The position numbers and the translations under genes were made by a program. 64,000 nucleotides of DNA from Nocardioides sp. (GTDB lineage: Bacteria; Actinomycetota; Actinomycetes; Propionibacteriales; Nocardioidaceae): positions 186,001-250,000 of the forward strand of contig JACJWV010000004.1 in assembly GCA_020636915.1 (NCBI GenBank). Reading direction: 5' to 3'. Shown piece after piece: positions 56,342-64,000 of this stretch (within the stretch, counting starts at the first letter, position 1; each line of letters opens with the position of its first letter). The notes beneath the pieces are model-generated. The model saw only the letters and a program-made list of their open reading frames with translations, was not told the DNA's origin and made no database searches.

Positions 56342-56543
56342 CACTGGTCCCCGGGAAGTAGGACTGAGCGAGGCCCATGTCTCCCTTGGTGGCGCCCGTG
56401 GCGGCCGCGACGATGCCGTCGCGCTCGCGCACGACGGTCGCCGTGCGGGCGTCCGTGGTCGGGCGGAAGGCGTGGCCGCCGGAAATGGGCATGCCGAAGC
56501 TCGACGGGGTCTTGACCGTCGTGCAGATCGCGATGCTGTTCAT
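56319..56543 (-). CDS. whiB7 upstream ORF (leader peptide)
   Basis: A 74-codon ORF starting MNSIAICTTVKTPSSFGMPI and ending AWRPPTC. A perfect AAGGAGGTGG precedes ATG 56543. It is fully within the whiB7 leader and its last codons overlap the alternative hairpin. WhiB7 leaders in other actinobacteria carry such uORFs whose impeded translation relieves termination. It is longer than many leader peptides, so the product itself may have a function. Confidence 0.75.
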   Translation of the reverse strand: MNSIAICTTVKTPSSFGMPISGGHAFRPTTDARTATVVRERDGIVAAATGATKGDMGLAQSYFPGTSAWRPPTC

Positions 56544-56616
56544 GGGGCCACCTCCTTCGGTGTCTCGGGCGCCGATCCCTGCCAAGGATCGTGGTGCGCT
56601 GTGGTGCTTGACGGGA

Positions 56617-56646
56617 AACTTATCGCCCGTCGCGTGTAATGGGCAA
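56617..56646 (-). promoter_or_regulatory. whiB7 promoter
   Basis: Minus-strand -35 TTGCCC (56646-56641), 18-nt spacer, -10 TAAGTT (56622-56617). AT-rich CTAAATCG precedes the -35 and an A7 tract lies about 20 bp further upstream. WhiB7 is known to bind A/T-rich DNA just upstream of its -35, so autoregulation is likely. The predicted start near 56610 gives a leader of about 410 nt. Confidence 0.7.
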
Positions 56647-56698
56647 ACGATTTAGTGGCTATTTCGCGAATTTTTTTCGCCGGGCCGCTCCGCGCCGG

Positions 56699-58801
56699 TC
56701 AGCCGACCAGTCCGAGCACGTCCTCGCCGTAGCGTTCGAGCTTCGAGCGGCCGATGCCGCTGATCCGCAGCAGCGCCTCCGGCGTGCGCGGCTTCTGCTC
56801 CGCGATCAGCTGCAGGGTCGCGTCGGTGAACACGACGAACGCCGGCACGCTCTCCTCCCCCGCGCGCTCCTTGCGCCACTCGCGCAGGCGGTCGAAGAGC
56901 TCCTCGTCGTAGGACGCCGGGCAGTCCGCGCAGCGGCCACGCTTCTTCTCCGCGCCGGTGGACAGCGGGCGGCCGCACTCGCGGCACCCGGCGACCTTGC
57001 GGTGGCGCGGCTGGTCGCGCTGGGCCCGGGCCTCGTCGGGGAGCAATGGGTCGAGGAACCGGGACGGCTTGCGGGACGCACGGCCACCGGGGTTGCGCGC
57101 GAGCGACCACGACAGGTGCAGCTCGACGCGGGCCCGGGTCATGCCGACGTAGAGCAGCCGCCGCTCCTCCTCGATCGCGGCCGGGGTCTCGGCGTAGGTG
57201 ATCGGGAGCGTGCCGTCCTGCAGCCCGCACAGGAACACCGCGTCCCACTCCAGCCCCTTGGCGGCGTGGAACGTGGCGAGGGTGACCCCGTCGGCGACCG
57301 GGGCGTGCTGCTCGGCGGCCCGCCGGTCGAGGTCGTCGACGAACGCGTTGAGGTCGCTGCCACCCGGGTCGTGGGCGCGGCCGGCGGCGAACTCGGCCGC
57401 CTGGTCGACCAGGGCCTGCCAGGACTCCCAGCGGTCCCGGGTCTGGCCCCGGGCCGTCGGCGCCTGCGGCGTCCAGCCCATGCCCGCGAGTGTCGCCCGG
57501 ACGGCGTCGACCCAGTCGTCGGCCGCCCCGGCCTCGCCCGACCGGGCGGCACCGCGCAACCGCGTGACGGCCTCGCGGACCTCGGGACGCTCGAAGAACC
57601 GCGCCGCGCCGCGGACGACGTAGGGCAGGGCCCGGGCGGCCAGCGCCTCCTCGAACGCCTCGGACTGCGCGTTGATGCGGAACAGGATCGCGACCTCGCC
57701 CAGCGACCGCCCGGCGTCACGCATCCGCAGCACCTGGGCCGCCACCGCCTCGGCCTCGGCCACCTCGTCGGGGCGCGGGGTGTAGCTCACGCCGGGCCCG
57801 GACGGTCGCTGGGCCCGCAGCTGGACGCCCTGGCTGGACGAGCCCGCGAGCAGGGTGTTGGCGGCGTCGACCACCTCGGGGGTCGACCGGTAGTTGCGGA
57901 CCAGCTCGACGGAGGTGGTGCCGGGGTGCTTCTGCGGGAAGTCACGCAGGTACGCCGCGTTGGCGCCGGCGAAGGAGTAGATCGTCTGGGCGGGGTCGCC
58001 GACCACGCACAGCTCGTCGCGACCGCCGAGCCACAGGTCGAGGAGGGCGGACTGGAGCGGGGAGACGTCCTGGAACTCGTCGACGACGAACCACTTGTAC
58101 TGACGGCGCACCTGCGCGGCGACCCGCTCGTCCTCGGCGAGCATCCCGGCGGTCAGCAGCAGCACGTCCTCCATGTCCATCCGCCCCTGCCCGCGCTTGA
58201 CCTCCTCGTAGCTGCCGAAGACCCGGCCGACGGTCTCCGGGTCCTGGCCGGAGACGCTCCGCCCCCGAGCAGCCGCGATGCGGGCGTAGTCGTCGGGGTG
58301 GATGTTGCTGACCTTGGCCCACTCGACCTCCGACGCGAGGTCGCGCAGCAGGGCCTGGTCGGCCCGCAGCCGGTGCCGCCGGGCGGCCGAGGCGAGCAGG
58401 CCGATCTTGGACTCGGTCAGCGTCGGGAGCTCCGTGCCGTGCACGTGGGGCCAGAAGTAGCGCAGCTGGCGCAGCGCGGCGGAGTGGAACGTGCGGGCCT
58501 GGACACCGGGGGCGCCCAGGGCCCGCAGCCGTCCGCGCATCTCGCCGGCCGCCCGCGTGGTGAAGGTCACCGCGAGCACCTCGGTCGAGGCGTAGACACC
58601 CGACGCGACGCCGTACGCGATCCGGTGCGTGATCGCCCGGGTCTTGCCCGTGCCGGCCCCGGCGAGCACGCGGACCGGCCCCCGCAGCGCCTCGGCGACC
58701 CGGCGCTGCTCCGGGTCGAGCGCGGCGAGCAGGTCCTCGGGAGGCGGCATGCGGGGGAACAACTCCTGGCGACGGATGGTTCGGTCCGGTGGACGACCCA
58801 C
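56699..58801 (-). CDS. uvrD2: ATP-dependent DNA helicase UvrD2
   Basis: A 700-residue SF1 helicase: Walker A LAGAGTGKTRAIT, Walker B VVDEFQDVSPLQ, and LLYVGMTRARVELHLSWS. The C-terminal tetracysteine (CRECGRPLSTGAEKKRGRCA-DC) and HRDC domain (LRISGIGRSKLERYGEDVLG) match mycobacterial UvrD2, also 700 residues. It unwinds DNA in repair. Start GTG 58801 is near a divergent promoter; ATG 58750 (683 residues) is an alternative. It is upstream of whiB7 on the same strand. Confidence 0.94.
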   Translation of the reverse strand: MGRPPDRTIRRQELFPRMPPPEDLLAALDPEQRRVAEALRGPVRVLAGAGTGKTRAITHRIAYGVASGVYASTEVLAVTFTTRAAGEMRGRLRALGAPGVQARTFHSAALRQLRYFWPHVHGTELPTLTESKIGLLASAARRHRLRADQALLRDLASEVEWAKVSNIHPDDYARIAAARGRSVSGQDPETVGRVFGSYEEVKRGQGRMDMEDVLLLTAGMLAEDERVAAQVRRQYKWFVVDEFQDVSPLQSALLDLWLGGRDELCVVGDPAQTIYSFAGANAAYLRDFPQKHPGTTSVELVRNYRSTPEVVDAANTLLAGSSSQGVQLRAQRPSGPGVSYTPRPDEVAEAEAVAAQVLRMRDAGRSLGEVAILFRINAQSEAFEEALAARALPYVVRGAARFFERPEVREAVTRLRGAARSGEAGAADDWVDAVRATLAGMGWTPQAPTARGQTRDRWESWQALVDQAAEFAAGRAHDPGGSDLNAFVDDLDRRAAEQHAPVADGVTLATFHAAKGLEWDAVFLCGLQDGTLPITYAETPAAIEEERRLLYVGMTRARVELHLSWSLARNPGGRASRKPSRFLDPLLPDEARAQRDQPRHRKVAGCRECGRPLSTGAEKKRGRCADCPASYDEELFDRLREWRKERAGEESVPAFVVFTDATLQLIAEQKPRTPEALLRISGIGRSKLERYGEDVLGLVG

Positions 58802-58830
58802 ACCCTAGACGTCGGAGGCGACAGTCCCAG

Positions 58831-59082
58831 ATGAGCAGCACCTTCACCATGTACACCACTCCCTGGTGCGGCTACTGCCACCGGCTCAAGAGCCAGCTGG
58901 ACCGTGAGGGCATCGCCTACGACATCGTCGACATCGAGCAGGACCCGACGGCCGCGGAGATCGTCGAGTCGGCGAACAACGGCAACCAGACCGTCCCCAC
59001 GCTCGTCTTCACCGACGGCACGGCCCAGACCAACCCCTCGATCGCCCAGGTCAGGGAGAAGCTCGCCGCGCTGGCGAGCTGA
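58831..59082 (+). CDS. mrx1: Mycoredoxin (glutaredoxin-like)
   Basis: An 83-residue glutaredoxin-fold protein with active site CGYC (Cys 13, 16) in MYTTPWCGYCHRLK and the cis-Pro motif QTVPTLVF. It resembles Mrx1 (Rv3198A), which reduces mycothiol mixed disulfides, including those on arsenate reductase of some types. ATG 58831 is divergent from uvrD2 and converges on nudC. Confidence 0.92.
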   Translation: MSSTFTMYTTPWCGYCHRLKSQLDREGIAYDIVDIEQDPTAAEIVESANNGNQTVPTLVFTDGTAQTNPSIAQVREKLAALAS

Positions 59083-59099
59083 GTCACCTCACCGCAGGG

Positions 59100-60008
59100 T
59101 CACCACTGGCCGGGCAACGGCCCGCCGTACCAGTGCTCGACCAGCGACCGGCTGATCGAGACACCGCCCGGCAGCAGCAGGGTGCCCGCCTCGGCGAGCT
59201 CGCGCATCTCGGCCCGCGTGAACCAGCGGGCGTCCTCGATCTCGTCCTGGTCGACGGTGACCTCGGTCGTCTCGGCGTGGGCGACGAAGCCGAGCATCAG
59301 GCTGGCCGGCAGCGGCCAGGGCTGGTTGCCGAAGTAGTCGACGCGGCCGACGCGGACGCCGACCTCCTCGCGCACCTCGCGGCGCACGGCGTCCTCGAGG
59401 GTCTCCCCCGGCTCGCAGAACCCCGCGAGGGTCGAGTAGCGGCCCTCGGGCCAGACCGCCTGCCGACCGAGCAGGCAGCGCTCGTCGTCGGCGCCGGGCT
59501 CTCCGGAGACGACGACCATGATCACCGCCGGGTCGGTGCGCGGGAACTGGGTGTGGCCGTTGCCGCAGACCAGCTCGTGGCCCGACCGTCGTGGGTGCAG
59601 CGGCGCCGCGCAGCGGGGGCAGTAGCGGGTGACGAAGAGCCACTCGGCCAGGCCCAGCGCGTGGAAGACCAGCGGCGCCACGGCGACCGCGTCGTCGGCG
59701 AGGTGCGGGAGCAGCCCGCGCAGGGGGGTCCACTCCCCCCGGGTCTGCTGGGACACCTCGGCGTCGACGACGACGGCGAACCAGGCGGCGCCGTCGTGCT
59801 CACCCAGCAGCACCCGCAGGCCGTCGGGCGCCTGGGTCGGTGACACCCAGTCGATCTGCCCGTCCCGGGGGCGGATCCGGGTGCCGGAGACGACCAGCAC
59901 CCGGGTGCCCGGGTCCGCCCAGCGCTCCGCGAGCCACGCCTCGTCGGTGCGGTGCTCGGCGGTCCGGTCGTGCGGGTTCGCGGCCAGGCGCTCGTGGGGG
60001 AAGCTCAC
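59100..60008 (-). CDS. nudC: NAD(+) diphosphatase
   Basis: A 302-residue Nudix hydrolase. Zinc-ribbon cysteines start in RYCPRCAAPLHP and continue in LVCGNGHTQFPR. The Nudix box is GFCEPGETLEDAVRREV-REEVG, and the NAD-specificity motif is QPWPLPASLMLGF. It cleaves NAD(H) to NMN and AMP and can remove NAD caps from RNA in relatives. ATG 60008; 17 nt separate its stop from that of the convergent mycoredoxin gene. Confidence 0.94.
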   Translation of the reverse strand: MSFPHERLAANPHDRTAEHRTDEAWLAERWADPGTRVLVVSGTRIRPRDGQIDWVSPTQAPDGLRVLLGEHDGAAWFAVVVDAEVSQQTRGEWTPLRGLLPHLADDAVAVAPLVFHALGLAEWLFVTRYCPRCAAPLHPRRSGHELVCGNGHTQFPRTDPAVIMVVVSGEPGADDERCLLGRQAVWPEGRYSTLAGFCEPGETLEDAVRREVREEVGVRVGRVDYFGNQPWPLPASLMLGFVAHAETTEVTVDQDEIEDARWFTRAEMRELAEAGTLLLPGGVSISRSLVEHWYGGPLPGQW

Positions 60009-60062
60009 CCGGGCGAGGCTAGCCGTCCGGTCGGCACCGGCCCACGCCCGGCGGGCGCGCCC

Positions 60063-63000
60063 TCACACCGCGAGCATCGCCTCCAGTGCCCGACGGTCCG
60101 GGAGGCCGGTGGGCTCCACCAGCTCACCGGTGCGGACGTAGTAGAACGCGGCTCGCACGGACTCCAGCGGGACACCGTGCAGCTCGGCCCACGCGAGCCG
60201 GTAGATCCCGAGCTGGAGGGGGTCGGCGCTCGCCGACCGGTTGGTCTTCCAGTCCACGACGAGGAACCCCCCGTCGGGCTCCGGGTAGACCGCGTCGATG
60301 CGACCGCGGACGACCTGTCCCGCGAGGACGAGGGCGAACGGCGCCTCGACCTGGTGGGGCACCCGGGTCGCGAAGGGCCCGGACTCGAAGGTCGCGATGA
60401 GCTCCTTGAGGTCGGAGTCGTCGTCGATGCCGGCGTCGGCGCGACCCGGCAGATCGTCGTAGTCGAAGAGGTCCTGCTGGCCGAACCTGGCCTCCACCCA
60501 CGCGTGGAACCGGGTGCCGAACCGGGCGGCGGACGACGGCGGCCGCGGCATCGGGCGAGCGAGCTCGCGGGCGAAGGCCTCCGGGTCGTCCCGCAACCGG
60601 GCGAGCGCCGTCGCCGACAGGCTCGACGGCAGCGCCACCGCGCGATCGGCGCCGCGGTCGCGGCGCGCCTCCGCGAGCAGCCGGTCGAGCTCGGCGTCCC
60701 AGTCGGCGACCCGGGCGGTCTCGATCATGTCGAGCCCCGCGTCGCTCGCGGCGACGTCGGCCTCGCGGACCCGGCGTGCCGCGTCGACCCGCAGCGCGGC
60801 CTCACGGCCGGTGCCGGTCACCGGCCAGGGCCGGGCGGGGTCGACCGCGTCGTAGGGGTTCGGGTCGCCCCGTTGCGGCTTGTCGAGCCAGGTGACCGGC
60901 TCGCCCCACGCCTCGAGCTGGTCACGGACGACCCGCTGGTACGCCGACGGACCGAACGGCGTCGCGCGCGGGCTCCAGAGGTAGGAGCTGACGGACAGGT
61001 GGTGGGCGGCCCGGGTGAAGGCGACGTACCCGAGCCGCAGCTCCTCCTCGGCGTCGTGGTCGCGGGTGGCCGCGCGGTAGGCGTCGAGCGCGGCCTTGTC
61101 GTGGCCCTCGAGCTGGGGCAGGTCGTGGGCGTCGCCACGCAGCGGCGCGGGCAGGATGGCCGGCGAGGAGGTCCACAGGGTCCGGGAGCGGTTGGACGGG
61201 AACCGGGTCTCGCAGACGCCGACGAGGAAGACCGCGTCCCACTCCAGGCCCTTGGAACGGTGGACGGTCAGCAGCTTCACGGAGTCGGCCTCGGTCGGGG
61301 TCGCGACGTCGAGGCCGTTGCCCTGGTCGTCCTCGGCGGTGAGGTAGGCGAGCAGCGCCGGCAGCGTGACGTCGCCGTCGACGGCTTGGAACTCCGCGAC
61401 GGCCTTGACGAACAGGTCGAGGTTGTCGCGGCGGGCGGACGCCGCCGGGCTGACCGCGGAGGCGAGCTCGACGTCGGTGCCGCTGGTGTCGATGATCCGG
61501 CGGACGATGTCGAGGAGCGGCTCGCCCACGGCGGTGCGCAGCATCCGCAGCTCGGCGGACAGCAGGGCGAACCGTTCCACCGCCTCCGGCGCGTAGGGCA
61601 GGTCGCCCGGGTCGGCCAGCGCGTCGTCGAGCGACGGGATCTCGGCCGGGTCGATCCCGTCGGCGATCTCGAGGAGGCTCTCGGTGACCGAGCCCGCGGT
61701 CGCGCTGCGGCCGCGGCGACCCGCGATCTCGTGCGCCCGCTGGCTGAGCAGGCGCAGGTCGCGCGGGCCGATGGCCCAGCGCGGACCCGTGAGCAGCGTC
61801 AGCAGGGAGGCGTTCGCGGTCACGTCGTGCAGGAGGTGGAGCGTCGCGACGATCTCGGCGACCTCGGGGAGCCGCAGCAGGCCGGAGAGGCCGACGATCT
61901 CGACCGGGATGCCGGCGCCGGTCAGCGCGTCGAAGACGTCCTCGGCGTGGGCGTTGTCGCGGGTGAGGACGCCGATCCTCGCCCAGCCCCCGGGGTCGGG
62001 TCGGGCGTCGTGTGCCTCCTGGACCGCCGCCACCAGCCACGCGAGCTCGTCGGCGTGGGTCGGGAAGACCTGCGTGGTCACCGTGCCGGCCGCAGCCTCG
62101 GGCTTGGCGACGAGCGGCTCGACCTGGGGGTACTTCTCGTACAGCGGCGCCGCGAGGCGGTTGGCCACCTCGAGGATGCGGGCGTCGGAGCGCCGGTTGA
62201 CCGTCAGGGGGTAGGTCGGCACCGGACCGCCCTCCGCGGCCGGGAAGGATCCCGCGAAGTCGAGGATGTTGGACACCGAGGCACCACGCCAGCCGTAGAT
62301 CGCCTGGTTGGGGTCGCCGACCGCGGTGACCGGGTGTCCGCCGCCGAAGAGCCGGGACAGCATCACGGCCTGGGCGACCGAGGTGTCCTGGTACTCGTCG
62401 AGCAGCACCACCTTGAACCGGGCGCGCTCGAGCTCGCCGACCCCGGGCTGCTCGCTGGCCAGCCGCGCACCGAGCTCGATCTGGTCGGAGAAGTCCATCA
62501 GCCCCAGGTCGGCCTTGAGCCGTCGGTACGCCGCGACCAGCCCGAGCAGCTCCGAGCGGCGGTCGATCGCGGAGATCGCCTTCTCGATCGCCTCGCGGTA
62601 GGTGACGCGCGACTTCCCCGCCACCTCGTCGGCCAGCGCACGCTCGAAGCCCGCCCGGGCCTCGGCGTCGAGCGCGCGCACGGCGTCGGGCGCGACGAGG
62701 TGCTCGCTCATCGCACTGTCGAGCGCGAGGAGGTTCTGGATCACCGTCGCCGGGTGGTCGGAGAGGTGCCGCACGTCGCCGGTGAACCGGTCGACCGCCC
62801 GGGCGCCGAGCTGGTAGCGCGCTGCGTCGGTGATCACCCGGGTGTCGGGCTCGTGGCCGATCCTCAGGCCGTGGTCGGTGAGCAGCCCGGCGGCGTACGC
62901 GTTGTACGTCGCGACGGTCGGCTCGAGCACGTCGCCGGATCCGTCGGGGTCCTCCTCCGCCTCCTCCAGCGCGCCGGCAGCGTCGAGCGCCTGCCGGATC

Positions 63001-63254
63001 CGCTGCCGCAGCTCGCTCGCGGCCTTGGTGGTGAACGTCAGGCCGAGCACCTCGTGGGGCCGGACCTGTCCGGTCACGACGAGGAAGACGACGCGGGCGG
63101 CCATCAGCGTGGTCTTGCCGGACCCGGCGCCGGCGATGACGACGGCCGGCGCCAGCGGCGCGGAGATGGCCGCCCACTGCTGCGCGCTCGGGGCGTACGG
63201 CGTGCGCATCACCTCGGCGAGCGCCTCGGGGGTGTCGATGCTCCTGGGCGTCAC
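60063..63254 (-). CDS. UvrD-family helicase with RecB nuclease domain (AdnB-like)
   Basis: A 1063-residue helicase-nuclease. Walker A IAGAGSGKTTLMA (about 40-52), Walker B VVLLDEYQDTSVAQ, VTAVGDPNQAIYGWRGAS, and C-terminal PD-(D/E)xK nuclease with GRIDAVYPEPDGGFLVVDWK. It should resect double-strand breaks as a heterodimer with its neighbour, as mycobacterial AdnAB does. GTG 63254 overlaps the stop of the upstream gene (GTGA), so the subunits are translationally coupled. Confidence 0.9.
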   Translation of the reverse strand: MTPRSIDTPEALAEVMRTPYAPSAQQWAAISAPLAPAVVIAGAGSGKTTLMAARVVFLVVTGQVRPHEVLGLTFTTKAASELRQRIRQALDAAGALEEAEEDPDGSGDVLEPTVATYNAYAAGLLTDHGLRIGHEPDTRVITDAARYQLGARAVDRFTGDVRHLSDHPATVIQNLLALDSAMSEHLVAPDAVRALDAEARAGFERALADEVAGKSRVTYREAIEKAISAIDRRSELLGLVAAYRRLKADLGLMDFSDQIELGARLASEQPGVGELERARFKVVLLDEYQDTSVAQAVMLSRLFGGGHPVTAVGDPNQAIYGWRGASVSNILDFAGSFPAAEGGPVPTYPLTVNRRSDARILEVANRLAAPLYEKYPQVEPLVAKPEAAAGTVTTQVFPTHADELAWLVAAVQEAHDARPDPGGWARIGVLTRDNAHAEDVFDALTGAGIPVEIVGLSGLLRLPEVAEIVATLHLLHDVTANASLLTLLTGPRWAIGPRDLRLLSQRAHEIAGRRGRSATAGSVTESLLEIADGIDPAEIPSLDDALADPGDLPYAPEAVERFALLSAELRMLRTAVGEPLLDIVRRIIDTSGTDVELASAVSPAASARRDNLDLFVKAVAEFQAVDGDVTLPALLAYLTAEDDQGNGLDVATPTEADSVKLLTVHRSKGLEWDAVFLVGVCETRFPSNRSRTLWTSSPAILPAPLRGDAHDLPQLEGHDKAALDAYRAATRDHDAEEELRLGYVAFTRAAHHLSVSSYLWSPRATPFGPSAYQRVVRDQLEAWGEPVTWLDKPQRGDPNPYDAVDPARPWPVTGTGREAALRVDAARRVREADVAASDAGLDMIETARVADWDAELDRLLAEARRDRGADRAVALPSSLSATALARLRDDPEAFARELARPMPRPPSSAARFGTRFHAWVEARFGQQDLFDYDDLPGRADAGIDDDSDLKELIATFESGPFATRVPHQVEAPFALVLAGQVVRGRIDAVYPEPDGGFLVVDWKTNRSASADPLQLGIYRLAWAELHGVPLESVRAAFYYVRTGELVEPTGLPDRRALEAMLAV

Positions 63255-64000
63255 TGGCTGGTCACCGGGCCCGCGCTCTTGATCGGGCAGATCGGGACGA
63301 ACCCGCAGTCGCGGCAGTGCTGGCCCGCCACCGCCGGGAACGACTCCCCGCGCAGCAGCGACGACGCGTGCTCCAGCCGGAGCCGGAGGGCGTCGCGCTC
63401 GGCGCCGTCCTCGGGCTGGGGATCCTGGGCCTGCACGACCGCGGTCTCCCCGCCGTCGGTGAGGCCGAGCTGCACGAGCTCCGCGCCGCCCGCACGGGCG
63501 CCGGGTGCGAGCTCGTCGACGGCGCCGTGGTCGACGGCGAACTGGTAGAGCCCGAGCTGGACGTGGCTCCCGACGGCCTTGGCGCTCGGCTTGCTGCGCC
63601 CCGACTTGAGGTCGACCACGACGACGTCGCCGTCGGCGTCGAGCTCGAGCCGGTCGGCGTACCCGGAGAGCTGCACCTGCTCGCCGCTCTCGAGCTCGAC
63701 CACGGTCGAGAACCTGGCCTCGGTCTCGACGAGCCGGCGCGGGTTGGCGGCGTGCCACTGGAGGAACCGGCCGATCGCGGCACGGACCCGCTCGTGCTCG
63801 CGCTGCCGGGACCAGGGGGTGCGGAAGTCGAGCCGGTCCCAGACCGCGTCGACGTGCTCCATGAGGACGTCGACCGTCGGCTCCAGCTCACCGGTCGCGA
63901 CCCGCTGGGCGAGTTCGTGGAGGATCTCGCCGAGGTTGGCGGACTGGTGGGCACGGGCGATCCCGCCCGCCTCGCGCTCGAGGAACCACTGGGTCGGGCA
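63251..64000 (-). CDS. Partial UvrD/RecB-type helicase-nuclease (AdnA-like), C-terminal part
   Basis: Only the last ~249 residues are in the window; the frame runs off the right edge. It begins CPTQWFLEREAGG and ends with GQHCRDCGFVPICP, the four-cysteine Fe-S staple surrounding a RecB-family nuclease with VVVDLKSGR as its active-site segment. The helicase motor must lie beyond 64000. It is the partner of the next gene. Cysteine arrangement fits AddB/AdnA-type proteins. Confidence 0.88.
   Translation of the reverse strand, partial: CPTQWFLEREAGGIARAHQSANLGEILHELAQRVATGELEPTVDVLMEHVDAVWDRLDFRTPWSRQREHERVRAAIGRFLQWHAANPRRLVETEARFSTVVELESGEQVQLSGYADRLELDADGDVVVVDLKSGRSKPSAKAVGSHVQLGLYQFAVDHGAVDELAPGARAGGAELVQLGLTDGGETAVVQAQDPQPEDGAERDALRLRLEHASSLLRGESFPAVAGQHCRDCGFVPICPIKSAGPVTSQ

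Noticed and set aside
59952..63548. 1198-codon plus-strand frame opposite the helicase-nuclease
   Set aside because: Antisense shadow; the opposite strand has complete SF1 helicase and RecB motifs.

Overview
The window is a very high-GC chromosomal segment (roughly 70% G+C or more by eye) from an actinobacterium. Frequent GTG starts, WhiB7, a mycoredoxin, UvrD2 with an HRDC tail, a PPA1309-family protein, a UPF0182 protein and an F420-type LLM oxidoreductase all fit this. Gene content looks most like Nocardioidaceae (Nocardioides-like). That genus call is inference from gene families, not from a marker gene.

Region 1 (1-10210): the end of a meta-cleavage aromatic-catabolic operon (extradiol dioxygenase C-terminus, FAH-family hydrolase, aldehyde dehydrogenase, LLM oxidoreductase). 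It converges on an APC permease that lies beside a MalT-like LuxR ATPase regulator. A divergent pair follows: an XRE-cupin regulator and a thioredoxin-reductase-like flavoprotein, the latter followed by a 2-TM protein. Region 2 (10211-13704): an MMPL exporter behind a repeat-rich operator, and a convergent HEAT-repeat lipoprotein.

Region 3 (13705-34670) reads as a hypoxia/energy-limitation island. It holds a TreT-like glycosyltransferase, a type II cation P-type ATPase, a complete arginine deiminase pathway (arcA, arcB, permease, arcC), a nine-gene group 3b-like [NiFe]-hydrogenase operon with its protease and HypC chaperone, a carotenoid-desaturase-like flavoprotein, a patatin and a SulP-STAS transporter. 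At least five promoter regions here carry 14-bp imperfect palindromes resembling the DosR/DevR box. Region 4 (34680-38954) is an arsenic and metal-stress cluster: arsC, an aquaglyceroporin in place of an efflux pump, two ArsRs, an ArsP-type permease and a thioredoxin-like protein. It is followed by an ArsR/AHSA1 pair. An initiator tRNA gene sits at 39455-39528.

Region 5 (39591-64000) is conserved actinobacterial core with the same families in nearly the same order as M. tuberculosis Rv3193c-Rv3202c: UPF0182, PDZ/Lon-like protease, zincin, WhiB7, UvrD2, mycoredoxin, NudC and two UvrD/RecB helicase-nucleases. Interspersed are MoaE, Nudix, PHP, enoyl-CoA hydratase, a BTAD/AAA/TPR regulator, an orphan cyclodehydratase-like protein and several zinc-ribbon miniproteins. 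The most informative non-coding element is the whiB7 leader: a consensus-like promoter, a 74-codon upstream ORF with a perfect Shine-Dalgarno sequence, a hairpin holding that ORF's stop codon, and a mutually exclusive T-tailed terminator. Two near-identical small basic proteins lie directly downstream of whiB7.
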